Shown here piece by piece: positions 33,954-40,881 of a stretch of 45,714 nt of DNA. Made by a program: the position numbers and the translations under genes. Origin of the DNA: Deinococcus roseus (GTDB lineage: Bacteria; Deinococcota; Deinococci; Deinococcales; Deinococcaceae); contig NZ_BMOD01000033.1 in NCBI RefSeq assembly GCF_014646895.1, positions 1 through 45,714 of the forward strand, in the 5' to 3' direction. The stretch's first letter is position 1, and every line of letters starts with the position of its first letter. A model generated the notes under the pieces. That model worked only from the letters and a program-made list of their open reading frames with translations. It searched no databases and was not told the DNA's origin.

Positions 33954-34859
33954 TCACATGCGGGGGACGTAACTGTAGGTGCTGTCCAGACTGCACCGGG
34001 CTTCCTGAAGGGAGTACACGCCGCGTCCGGTCAAGGCCATGACCTCACTGGTGTATTGTTCCATCACCCTGAGCGCCTTGTCACTGGCAAGGCCACTTTC
34101 TTTCAACTTGCGGGCCAGCCAGTGACCCATGTTGTTTCTGCCCTGGCCACTGCGCACCAACCGCACGGCATTGTGCAGCAGGCTTGCAGCGTTGCTTTCC
34201 AGGGCTGCGGGGCTGGTGTCTTTCTCGCGGGGCTGGGCCTGCACAACTTCGGGCTTGCTGAGCATCCCGCAAGCCTCCAGCAACTCGGGGCACATTTCTT
34301 CAAGTTCGCAAAGGTCGTTGAAGCTGCGGAGTTGTTTGTAGGGGCCTTTGCTGTTGTGGCTGGGGGGCAACACGGCCATGCCTCCATCGGCGCGGATGTC
34401 CATTCCGGGGTAAAGGGTTCTGAGTTTTTCGTTGTTGTCCTGGGAGGTGGTGGACACCCTCCAGCCGGGGTGACGCACGTAAACGTGAAAACCTCCGCTG
34501 CCGGTTCTGACATGAGGCTCAAGTCCGAGTTTTTCCAGGGTCTGACGGCCCACTTCCCCGTCAAAGTCCAGCACCACCACGCCCGAGATGGCTCCGGTGA
34601 CCAGGGCCACCGCTGCATTGTCGGTGTGGGCAAACCAGCGCTGAAGTTCCTGAGCGGTGGGCTGGCGGGTCTGGAAGGTTTTCCAGCTGGGTTTCTTTTT
34701 GGAGTTCTGACCGATGATGTAATGGCCGGTCCAGACCAGGTTGTAATGGGGGCCTTTTTCGTAGGCTCCACCTGAGTTGACGGGAACCACGGACCAGCCC
34801 CGATCAACGTACATCTGGGCGGCTTTGAGCAGTTTTGCGGTGGGTTCAGTCTGTGTCAT
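33954..34859 (-). CDS. Primase-polymerase (Prim-Pol) domain protein, 301 aa
   Basis: Archaeo-eukaryotic primase superfamily. Catalytic pieces in order: VVVLDFDGE (acidic pair at about 98 and 100), SGGFHVYVRHP (His at about 125) and GMDIRADGGMAVLPPSHNSK (acidic at about 154, plus the PP-S-H block). The N-terminal GWSVVPV is typical of plasmid Prim-Pols. The protein ends after a helical tail and lacks the fused helicase found in replication versions. It could prime or convert the incoming single strand (inference). Start MTQTEPTAK. Single-gene operon from regulon promoter 9. Confidence 0.85.
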   Translation of the reverse strand: MTQTEPTAKLLKAAQMYVDRGWSVVPVNSGGAYEKGPHYNLVWTGHYIIGQNSKKKPSWKTFQTRQPTAQELQRWFAHTDNAAVALVTGAISGVVVLDFDGEVGRQTLEKLGLEPHVRTGSGGFHVYVRHPGWRVSTTSQDNNEKLRTLYPGMDIRADGGMAVLPPSHNSKGPYKQLRSFNDLCELEEMCPELLEACGMLSKPEVVQAQPREKDTSPAALESNAASLLHNAVRLVRSGQGRNNMGHWLARKLKESGLASDKALRVMEQYTSEVMALTGRGVYSLQEARCSLDSTYSYVPRM

Positions 34860-34878
34860 GGTCCAACCTCCAAAAGCA

Positions 34879-34923
34879 TAACTTATCTATAATTAGTATA
34901 CACCCAAAACGATGAGCCGTCAA
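34879..34923 (-). promoter_or_regulatory. Regulon promoter/operator 9 (one base shorter)
   Basis: TTGACG, 17 bp, TATACT on the minus strand. The operator reads TAACTTATCT, ATA, ATTAGTATACACC, one base shorter between the half-sites than elsewhere. Drives the Prim-Pol gene. It lacks the upstream CAGGCAAAA box. Confidence 0.78.
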
Positions 34924-35033
34924 GCGTTCCACACGAGAAAAACCCAAATTTCAGCACCCCGAGTCTCCAGATCAGCGGACCTCACACTCGCCTGAGCGGC
35001 GTCTCAGGTGCCGCATGTCACCCCCACTGTGCG

Positions 35034-35185
35034 CATTTTTTTTGTTTTTTCGGGCAAGGAACAGGAGAGCACGCAGATGCAGATCCGGCAAGGGTGTTTT
35101 CTCCCTTGCCGGATCTGCACCCCAACGGGGCGGCGCAGCCGTCTGTGTGCTATGCTGGCTCCTCCGAAAAAACAGAAAAAGCTCT
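35034..35185. repeat. Large nested inverted repeat upstream of element copy 5
   Basis: Inner arms of 16 bp (GCAGATCCGGCAAGGG with CCCTTGCCGGATCTGC, 35079-35118, eight-base loop) are perfect. Middle arms AGCACGCAGA and TCTGTGTGCT differ at one wobble pair. Outer arms GTTTTTTCGG and CCGAAAAAAC are perfect with further T/A runs outside. Together they would form a 150-nt cruciform or a long hairpin in single-stranded DNA or RNA. It occupies the place of the 5' domain of copies 2, 6 and 8. Confidence 0.8.
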
Positions 35186-35259
35186 CAGTCGACGTAAAGT
35201 CCACCTCTGGAGCCGCTGTTGTCCTCCTGGCTCTGGCTGAAGCCCCACAGATCATGTTC

Positions 35260-35456
35260 GCGCGCAGCGCTCCTTGAAAAGTCCTGACCCTTCGCGGAGG
35301 CGAAAAGGGGGCAGGACGTGCTGTAAGGAAAGGGGATGGCCCTTAAAGGGCGCGGAGCCGCCTCAAGCCCTGGGCCATCCCCTTTCCGTCAGCCATAGGC
35401 ACAGCAAAACGGTCCCGTGGGCCGCGCCAGCGGACCACTTCAAGGGACCGTTTTTC
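35260..35456 (+). repeat. Structured intergenic element, copy 5
   Basis: Short 3' domain almost identical to copies 3 and 4: helix A GTCCTG with CAGGAC, helix B GGAAAGGGGATGGCCC with its complement, and helix C ending GGGACCGTTTTTC. Combined with the unrelated nested inverted repeat upstream. The hairpin behind the gene ending at 35511 follows at 35467-35492. Confidence 0.8.
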
Positions 35457-35510
35457 CATGAAAGGACCCCGGCAGGCCAAAGCCTGCCGGGGTTTGCCCT
35501 GGTCAGCTTT

Positions 35511-35990
35511 TCAGGCTGCCGGGTTGCGTTTGCGTTCGAGTGCGTATGCAATCACGGCGGTTTCCCTGCGCTGCTGGGCGCTCATGCTGCGCAGTTGCAC
35601 AAGCCGGGTGGTGGGGTCCACCCCATCGAGCGGGTAATCCCGGCAGGTGCCGAGGGTGTGAAGTTTGCTGTTGATCCAGTGGTCCACCTCATCCTGGGGG
35701 TGCTCAATGGCGAGGTCTTTGAATTGGGGGCCGAGGACGTTCACCAGCTGCTGGTAGCTGACCTGGGCCTTGGGCTGGGCTTCGATGGTGAGGTTTCCGC
35801 TGGGGGTGCGTTGCACGGTGCCCTCCATGTCTGCCAGGATCTGGCAGACTTCTTTGGTGTGGGGTTCGGTGGTGGGGTAGGTTTGCTGGATGCGGGTGAG
35901 CAGGTCCGAAAGGCTGAGGCTTTCGCCCTGGCGGATCAGGTGGCTGAAGGTGCGAATTCCATTTTGTGCAGCGTCATTCATGATGGGCAT
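35511..35990 (-). CDS. Hypothetical protein, 159 aa
   Basis: Not recognised. The N-terminal half looks like a winged-helix-type fold (SLSDLLTRIQQTYPTTEPHT, KEVCQILADMEGTVQRTPSG), which would suit a regulator, but this is a weak reading. C-terminal LRSMSAQQRRETAVIAYALE is a charged helix. AAGGAGGT five nt before the ATG. It overlaps the upstream gene by 17 nt. Second gene from regulon promoter 10. Confidence 0.65.
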   Translation of the reverse strand: MPIMNDAAQNGIRTFSHLIRQGESLSLSDLLTRIQQTYPTTEPHTKEVCQILADMEGTVQRTPSGNLTIEAQPKAQVSYQQLVNVLGPQFKDLAIEHPQDEVDHWINSKLHTLGTCRDYPLDGVDPTTRLVQLRSMSAQQRRETAVIAYALERKRNPAA

Positions 35991-36381
35991 TTGAGACCTC
36001 CTTGAGATTTGCGAATTCGGTGTACATCCATGCGGACGCTGTGTATCCGGGCATCAGTTCGGTGAGGATGCCTTTCATGCGGTTCAGCAGGTTTTCACCC
36101 TGCGATCCGGGGTAACTGCTGGCCTGTTTGCACTGGCAGAGGATGCAATCCAGAAACTTCAGGGCCTGCACCGGGCTGGTGGTGACGGTGAGGTTGCTGG
36201 AGCGCTTGATGTTGCTCACATCGGCCTCGGCGTTTCCTTCGGTGTATGCCTGAATGTTCAGGTCCATCACGGCATCTCTGGCTTGCAACAGTTCGCTGTA
36301 CATGAACATGCCAGGGGCGTGTGCCTTTACGGTGTTCAGAACGATTTCGATTTGCTCCACGGGCACCAGAATCACAGTCAT
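35974..36381 (-). CDS. Hypothetical protein, 135 aa
   Basis: Not recognised. Helical with three cysteines grouped in KFLDCILCQCKQ, which might bind metal. The N-terminal MTVILVPVEQIEIVLNTVKA looks like a strand and a helix. GGAGG five nt before the ATG. First gene from regulon promoter 10. Confidence 0.65.
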   Translation of the reverse strand: MTVILVPVEQIEIVLNTVKAHAPGMFMYSELLQARDAVMDLNIQAYTEGNAEADVSNIKRSSNLTVTTSPVQALKFLDCILCQCKQASSYPGSQGENLLNRMKGILTELMPGYTASAWMYTEFANLKEVSNAHHE

Positions 36382-36393
36382 ACCAACCTCCAC

Positions 36394-36439
36394 TAACTTA
36401 TCTGTCTATTAGTATACTAGAATTGAGATAAGTTGTCAA
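36394..36439 (-). promoter_or_regulatory. Regulon promoter/operator 10
   Basis: TTGACA, 17 bp, TATACT on the minus strand. Operator TAACTTATCT, GTCT, ATTAGTATACTAG; the usual ACC end is lost. The spacer repeats ACTTATCT next to the -35, which may give a second half-site. Structured element copy 6 lies upstream. Confidence 0.83.
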
Positions 36440-36488
36440 GTGTCCCACACACGAAATCTTCCTTTTTGCCTGCCCAACCAACCCCCGT

Positions 36489-37000
36489 GTTTCTAGATCG
36501 AACGCCCCAGAGCCGGTGCTGGAAACCCCGAAAAAAAAGACCATGAATCCTGAGCACAGCGACGCCTTGAACACCCAGAGGGCACCCCAGAACACCGTTC
36601 TGGGGTGTTTCCAGGGCAGCCCGCACCATCAACCCCCCGGGGAACAGCACTCCCCCACCCTCACCCCGTTTCTGAGTCTCAACCCCTTCACCGTCTGCTG
36701 TTCCCCGTTTCACTGGGAACCCCAACGGGCAGGGCTGCCCTGGAAATGCTCAAGGTCAGGATTCATGACCTCAAGTGCAGCACTTCTGTGCTGCACACCC
36801 CAACAGCGCAACGCGCTTCCTCAGAAAGTCCTGACCTTTCGCGGAGGCGAAAAGGGGCAGGACGTGCTGTAAGGCAGGGGGGTGGCTTTAAAGAGCGCGG
36901 AGCCGCCTCAAGCTCTGCGCCACCCCCTGCCGTCAGCCATGAGCACAGCAAAACGGTCCCGTGGGCCGCGCCAGCGGACCACTTAAGGGGACCGTTTTTC
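36489..37000 (+). repeat. Structured intergenic element, copy 6 (long form)
   Basis: The 5' domain is nearly identical to copy 8: TTTCCAGGGCAGCCC with GGGCTGCCCTGGAAA, CACCCCAGAAC with GTTCTGGGGTG, GGGGAACAGCA with TGCTGTTCCCC, and border hairpin GTGCAGCAC with GTGCTGCAC. In the 3' domain helix A is GTCCTG with CAGGAC, helix B is GGCAGGGGGGTGGC with GCCACCCCCTGCC, and the inner stem is GAGC with GCTC. The plus strand ends GGGACCGTTTTTC-like. Twin hairpins of the gene ending at 37069 follow. Confidence 0.82.
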
Positions 37001-37068
37001 GATCAAAGCCCTCGGGGGGCCAGGCCCCCCGAGGGACCCCCACCCCTTTTGGGTGGGGGTGGTGTGGT

Positions 37069-37500
37069 TCAGAAGGGGCGTTCGGGGGCCAGCACGCCAG
37101 GGAGGGCGTATTCCATGCTGGGATGGTGGTCAATCAGCTCAAGGTGTTCTTTTTGCAGGGCGTGAATGAAATCCTGGGCGGCGGTGATCAGCTGGTGGGG
37201 GGTGAAGTTTCTGAGGTCCTGGGGTGGCCCGCTCAGCAGGTCTTTGAAAAGGCCTGTGAGGTCCATGCGGTAGATGGCCCGCATGCGGTTTGTGCCGGTG
37301 AGTTGGCTGTGTTCGTGAAGCTGGGCCAGACGGCCTGCAAAGTAAGCGTGCTGGGGTGGGCTGGGGTGGCTCCAGTTGGCGGGGGCGCTTCTGTGGTATT
37401 CAAAGGTGAACAGCAGGGTTTGCAGCTGGTCTGCGGGGTCGGGGTTGGGCAGGATGTTTGCGGGGTGGTCCACGATTTCCAGAATCCATTGAATGAACAT
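37069..37500 (-). CDS. Hypothetical protein, 143 aa (paralogue of 38854-39297)
   Basis: Not recognised. Begins MFIQWILEIVDHPANIL and shares with its paralogue LLFTFEYHRSAPANWSHPSP, AYFAGRLAQLHEH, MRAIYRMDL and a C-terminal DHHPSMEYALPGVL. AAAGGA precedes the ATG. It follows the ArdC gene in the operon from regulon promoter 11, behind an intercistronic hairpin that also has a counterpart before the paralogue. Confidence 0.7.
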   Translation of the reverse strand: MFIQWILEIVDHPANILPNPDPADQLQTLLFTFEYHRSAPANWSHPSPPQHAYFAGRLAQLHEHSQLTGTNRMRAIYRMDLTGLFKDLLSGPPQDLRNFTPHQLITAAQDFIHALQKEHLELIDHHPSMEYALPGVLAPERPF

Positions 37501-37516
37501 CCGGTGTCCTTTCCTG

Positions 37517-37540
37517 CAGGAGAGGCCCAGGCCTCTCCTG
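37517..37540 (-). repeat. Intercistronic hairpin between ArdC and its follower
   Basis: CAGGAGAGGC with GCCTCTCCTG around CCAG. It overlaps the ribosome-binding region upstream of the gene at 37500, so it could attenuate or stabilise. Counterpart at 39312-39339. Confidence 0.6.
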
Positions 37541-37544
37541 TTTT

Positions 37545-37561
37545 GGCATCGTGCGATGTCA
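37545..37561. repeat. Stop-codon palindrome, copy 3
   Basis: On the minus strand TGACATCGCACGATGCC begins with the ArdC stop TGA. Confidence 0.6.
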
Positions 37562-38425
37562 GTCGGCGGCGTTGGGGGTTTCTTCGGGCTGGGGTTCAAA
37601 CCTTTGCAGGACTCCCCGGATGGCTTTGTGCACGCGGCTGACGGCTTTTTGCAGGTCTTCGGCGGTGGCGCTCCAGATGTGCAGGTAGTTTGCGGTGAGG
37701 GGAAGGGTGTCAATGCCGAGGTGGGCACACACGGCGTAGGCGGTAGCTTCGGCTTCGAGTTCTTTTTCCTCTTTGCTGCGTTCCACCCCGTCAAAGTGCA
37801 GGATGCAGTGGGCCATTTCGTGAATGAGGGTGCGGGTCTGGTGGCTGGGGGTGGGTTGCCGTGCAGGGTTGGAGTTGATGACGATGGTTTTGCCATCGGT
37901 GTACCCTCCCCTGTCGGGTCCGAGGTCACTGAAATGCACCGGGTACCCGCAGCGCTCCACCAGGGTTTGCAGGTCGGCGTGGCTGAAGTTGCCCTGCACC
38001 TCTCTGGCCAGGGTGGGCAGGTCTTGCCCTTCGGTTTGTGCAACATCGAAGATGGTCCCGAAGGTGATGCCGGTCATTTCCCGTTCGCCGGTGGTGGGGT
38101 TTTTGCGGGTGCAGGGCACCATGATGCGGATGCCTTTTTCGCCTTTTTTGACCTGGCGGCCCCGTTTCTTCCAGTCCTGGTAGCTGGCCACCTGGGTGGC
38201 CATGGGGTTTTGCATCTGGATCAGGATGGTGTTGCGGTAGGAATACTGGTGGAAGGTGGCGAGGTACTTGAGGTAGGCCAGCAGTTCTTCGCTGAAGCCC
38301 TGTTTCAGGCGCTCGGTGAGGCGCTCAAAAATCTGCTCGCACTGGGTTTTGAAGGTTTCCATCTGGGCGGCTTTCTCGGCTTTGTACTGGTCTTTCTCTT
38401 GCTGGGTGAACTCGCGCTTTTTCAT
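37559..38425 (-). CDS. ardC: ArdC-like antirestriction protein
   Basis: A 288-aa protein. The N-terminal ssDNA-binding domain (about 25-130) has the family's LKYLATFHQYSYRNTILIQM and QVKKGEKGIRIMVPCTR. The C-terminal zinc-metalloprotease-like domain has TLIHEMAHCILH (HEMAH at 202-206) and LEAEATAYAVCAHLGI with the third metal ligand. ArdC proteins protect incoming single-stranded plasmid DNA from restriction during conjugation. GGAGGG precedes the ATG. First gene of the operon from regulon promoter 11. Its presence is a main reason for reading this region as a leading region. Confidence 0.88.
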   Translation of the reverse strand: MKKREFTQQEKDQYKAEKAAQMETFKTQCEQIFERLTERLKQGFSEELLAYLKYLATFHQYSYRNTILIQMQNPMATQVASYQDWKKRGRQVKKGEKGIRIMVPCTRKNPTTGEREMTGITFGTIFDVAQTEGQDLPTLAREVQGNFSHADLQTLVERCGYPVHFSDLGPDRGGYTDGKTIVINSNPARQPTPSHQTRTLIHEMAHCILHFDGVERSKEEKELEAEATAYAVCAHLGIDTLPLTANYLHIWSATAEDLQKAVSRVHKAIRGVLQRFEPQPEETPNAAD

Positions 38426-38438
38426 GTGAACCCTCCAT

Positions 38439-38484
38439 TAACTTATCTGTTTATAAGTATACACCCAAAAAGTCAGATTGTCAA
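38439..38484 (-). promoter_or_regulatory. Regulon promoter/operator 11
   Basis: TTGACA, 17 bp, TATACT on the minus strand. The dyad ACTTAT-N6-ATAAGT is perfect. Drives the ArdC operon. Structured element copy 7 lies upstream. Confidence 0.86.
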
Positions 38485-38556
38485 GAAAACACCGTCCAGA
38501 ACAGTTTTTCTTTTGCCTGCCCCTTCCTGCTTTCCTGGCAACCCACCTTCCGCATC

Positions 38557-38786
38557 GGTGATGCACCTGTGGTGCATCACCTTTACACCGCGCGCAGCGC
38601 TTCCTCAAAACGTTGTGACCCTTCGCGGAGGCGAATGGGGGCACAACCAGCTGTGAGGAAGGGGGAGGGGCCAAAAAGAGCGCCGAACCGCTTCAAGCTC
38701 TGGCCCCTCCCCCTTCCGTCAGCCATGAGCACAGCAAAACGGTCCCGTGGGCCGCGTCAGCGGAACACTTAAAAGGACCGTTTTTC
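38557..38786 (+). repeat. Structured intergenic element, copy 7
   Basis: Border hairpin GGTGATGCAC with GTGCATCACC, replacing the GTGCAGCAC pair of other copies on both sides. Helix A is GTTGTG with CACAAC. Helix B is GGAAGGGGGAGGGGCC with GGCCCCTCCCCCTTCC. Loop B changes to CCGCTTCAA, still able to pair with GGAGGC by one wobble. The plus strand ends AGGACCGTTTTTC. The hairpins behind the gene ending at 38854 differ too (CCCACAGGGG with CCCCTGTGGG). This is the most divergent copy and the best evidence for covariation. Confidence 0.83.
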
Positions 38787-38853
38787 GATATGAGCCCACA
38801 GGGGTGCTCTTCCCCTGTGGGACCCCCACCCTTTCAGGTGGGGGTCTGGCATT

Positions 38854-39297
38854 TCAGAAAGGGGTGTCTTGTTCCAGCAGGCCGGGCAGCACCTGATCGA
38901 TCAGCGGGTGGTGGTCCCAGATGACCATGTCTTCGTCTTCCAGGGCCTCGATGGCCTGCCGGGCAGCCATGCGGAGTTCGTCCTGGGTGGCGTCTCCTGG
39001 GTGGAAGTGCAGCTGGTTTTCGGGGGTGATGAGCCGCCTGAAGAAGCTTTTGAGGTCCATGCGGTAGGTGGCCCGCATGGTGTGGGTGCTGAGGCTGTAG
39101 CCGAATTCGTGCAGCTGGGCCATGCTCCCATCGAAGTATGCGAATCTGGGGGGTTCCGGGTGGGTCCAGTTGGCCGGGGTGCGGCTGTTGTACTGGAAGG
39201 TCAGGAGGGTGTGCTGTTCGTACAGCTGTGGGGGGTTTTCGCTGGAAAGGATTTTGCTGTTGCTGTCGTGAATTTCGAGGATCCAGAGGATGAACAT
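38854..39297 (-). CDS. Hypothetical protein, 147 aa (paralogue of 37069-37500)
   Basis: Not recognised. Starts MFILWILEIHDSNSKIL and matches its paralogue at ANWTHPEPPRFAYFDGSMAQ, MRATYRMDLKSFF and DHHPLIDQVLPGLLEQDTPF. AAAGGA six nt before the ATG. Second gene of the operon from regulon promoter 12, again preceded by a GC-rich intercistronic hairpin. Confidence 0.7.
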   Translation of the reverse strand: MFILWILEIHDSNSKILSSENPPQLYEQHTLLTFQYNSRTPANWTHPEPPRFAYFDGSMAQLHEFGYSLSTHTMRATYRMDLKSFFRRLITPENQLHFHPGDATQDELRMAARQAIEALEDEDMVIWDHHPLIDQVLPGLLEQDTPF

Positions 39298-39311
39298 GGG
39301 TTTTCCTTTCT

Positions 39312-39339
39312 GACCGGAGAGGCCCAGGCCTCTCCGGTC
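39312..39339 (-). repeat. Intercistronic hairpin, counterpart of 37517-37540
   Basis: GACCGGAGAGGC with GCCTCTCCGGTC around CCAG. The core GAGAGGC/GCCTCTC and loop are the same as at 37517, while the outer pairs differ but still match. Confidence 0.65.
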
Positions 39340-39349
39340 GGTGGTGAGG

Positions 39350-39589
39350 TCAGTTGTTGCGCCAGGGCCTTTTGATTTGCAGGGGTCCGGTTTCCACCAC
39401 TTTTCCCAGGAAGTCGGTGGTGGTGTAGGTTTGCTGGGTGTAATTTTCCTCATAGGTGCGGCCCTGGTTGCTTTTGTAGATGTAGACCAGTTCGGGTTCC
39501 TCCAGGGTGTCTTCGTATTCCCACCTTTCGGTTTCGGGCTGGGGGATCTGCTGGGTGGGGGCTGCGGTGATTGCACTGGGGTTGTTCAT
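39350..39589 (-). CDS. Hypothetical acidic protein, 79 aa
   Basis: Not recognised. Probably partly disordered (TAAPTQQIPQPETERWEYED), with Tyr/Thr-rich sequence (YIYKSNQGRTYEENYTQQTY). GGAGG five nt before the ATG of MNNPSAIT. First gene of the operon from regulon promoter 12. Confidence 0.6.
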   Translation of the reverse strand: MNNPSAITAAPTQQIPQPETERWEYEDTLEEPELVYIYKSNQGRTYEENYTQQTYTTTDFLGKVVETGPLQIKRPWRNN

Positions 39590-39605
39590 GTGAACCTCCA
39601 TTGAT

Positions 39606-39651
39606 TAACTTATCTGTTTATTAGTATACACTAAAATAAGCTTCCCGTCAA
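39606..39651 (-). promoter_or_regulatory. Regulon promoter/operator 12
   Basis: TTGACG, 17 bp, TATACT on the minus strand. Operator TAACTTATCT, GTTT, ATTAGTATACACT. Drives 39589-38854. A terminator, not a structured element, lies upstream. Confidence 0.83.
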
Positions 39652-39662
39652 GGCCAAAAACG

Positions 39663-39686
39663 AAAAAAGCCGCTCTCAGGCGGCTT
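39663..39686 (-). terminator. Terminator of the 40217-39676 operon
   Basis: On the minus strand AAGCCGC, loop, GCGGCTTTTTTCGTTTTT. The stem contains the stop codon of the gene ending at 39676. Confidence 0.8.
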
Positions 39687-40050
39687 CCCCTTGCAGCAAT
39701 CCCAGCACCACCGTTCGGGTTTCCGGGCTGATCGGAGCATGCTCGATGATCTCCCGCTTGTTTTCCAGGTACTCCAGGCAAGACCCCTGAAGGCTGTAAC
39801 GCACGGCTTCCACCAGTTCCACTCCCCGCATGGATTCCCCTCTGGGTTGCCAGTAGCTGTCCTCCCGGTAGCAGATGCCCAGGGCCTGGCAGTGTTCACC
39901 CAGTTTGTGCTTCAGCTGGTGCAGTTCCTCGGTGTAGTCATCGCTCACAAAGTTCAGCAGGGCCACCTTTCCCCCTTGAGCCAGCATCTGGCTGAAAAAC
40001 CGGTGGACGCTCTGAAGATCCTGAATGAATGCCTGTTCCCCTGCGGTCAT
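39676..40050 (-). CDS. Hypothetical protein, 124 aa
   Basis: Not recognised. Helical start (TAGEQAFIQDLQSVHRFFSQ), a strand-like core (GGKVALLNFVSDDYTEELHQ) and a C-terminal helix (EYLENKREIIEHA). AAGGTG precedes the ATG, which overlaps the stop of the 56-aa gene upstream (ATGA). Last gene before a strong terminator. Confidence 0.65.
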   Translation of the reverse strand: MTAGEQAFIQDLQSVHRFFSQMLAQGGKVALLNFVSDDYTEELHQLKHKLGEHCQALGICYREDSYWQPRGESMRGVELVEAVRYSLQGSCLEYLENKREIIEHAPISPETRTVVLGLLQGEAA

Positions 40051-40217
40051 GGTTGCACCTTCCCCTGGTCCAGCACTTTTTCGATCAGGTAGCCCGCGCT
40101 GGTCAGCGCCACTTTTTCGGCCTGACTGATGTTTCCAGCGTCATCCAGTTTGATGTGTGACACGTAGGTTTCTTGTGTACGGGTGTCTTTGACCAGAATC
40201 CGAATGCGTTGCACCAT
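40047..40217 (-). CDS. Hypothetical protein, 56 aa
   Basis: A small gene with all signals: GAGGTGA five nt before the ATG, regulon promoter 13 directly upstream, and an ATGA overlap with the next gene. Sequence MVQRIRILVKDTRTQETYVS, then HIKLDDAGNISQAEKVALTS and GYLIEKVLDQGKVQP. Predicted beta-hairpin followed by helices. Function unknown. Confidence 0.7.
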   Translation of the reverse strand: MVQRIRILVKDTRTQETYVSHIKLDDAGNISQAEKVALTSAGYLIEKVLDQGKVQP

Positions 40218-40232
40218 TGCCCTCACCTCTTT

Positions 40233-40277
40233 TAATTATCTTTCTATTAGTATACACCCAAAACGTCAGGCTGTCAA
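40233..40277 (-). promoter_or_regulatory. Regulon promoter/operator 13 (degenerate half-site)
   Basis: TTGACA, 17 bp, TATACT on the minus strand. The distal half-site is damaged: TAATTATCTTTCT, then ATTAGTATACACC. Drives 40217-39676. Structured element copy 8 lies upstream. Confidence 0.8.
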
Positions 40278-40325
40278 CCGTCCAGAACACACTTTTTTCT
40301 TTTTGCCTGCCCAACCAAGCCCCGT

Positions 40326-40835
40326 GTTTCTAGATCGAACGCCCCAGAGCCGGTGCTGGAAACCCCGAAAAAAAAGACCATGAATCCTGAGCGCAGCGAC
40401 GCCTTGAACACCCAGAGGGCACCCCAGAACACCGTTCTGGGGTGTTTCCAGGGCAGCCCGCACCATCAACCCCCCGGGGAACAGCACTCCCCCACCCTCA
40501 CCCCGTTTCTGAGTCTCAACCCCTTCACCGTCTGCTGTTCCCCGTTTCACTGGGAACCCCAACGGGCAGGGCTGCCCTGGAAATGCTCAAGGTCAGGATT
40601 CATGACCTCAGGTGCAGCACTTCTGTGCTGCACACCCCAACAGCGCAACGCGCTTCCTCAGAAAGTCCTGACCTTTCGCGGAGGCGAATGGGGGCAGGAC
40701 CACAGCAGAGGGATCCCTGAATGACAGGGGACGCAGAGCCGCCTCAAGCCCTGATGTTCGGGGTGTCCCTCTGCCATGAGCACAGCAAAACGGTCCCGTG
40801 GGCCGCGTCAGCGGAACACTTGAGGGGACCGTTTT
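40326..40835 (+). repeat. Structured intergenic element, copy 8 (long form, altered 3' part)
   Basis: The 5' domain is nearly identical to copy 6 over about 350 bp, including the same possible reading frame. In the 3' domain helix A is GTCCTG with CAGGAC. The GTGCTGTAAGG linker is missing, and helix B is shortened and imperfect (CAGAGGGA with TCCCTCTG). Helix C ends GGGGACCGTTTTACC, without the full T-run. It may be a partly decayed copy joined to a recently copied 5' domain. Confidence 0.8.
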
Positions 40836-40881
40836 ACCTTTAAAAGCCGCAGGGGCCTGACCCCAGTGGTCTCTGCTGGGT

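Noticed and set aside
36516..40724. Conserved open frames of about 120 codons inside element copies 6 and 8
   Set aside because: The frames are conserved only because the DNA is nearly identical. Copy 2, which keeps the fold, does not keep the frame, and there is no ribosome-binding site.
26269..40835. CRISPR-like or iteron-like array
   Set aside because: The repeats are 200-500 nt, spaced by whole operons and internally folded. There are no short regular spacers and no adjacent cas or rep genes.
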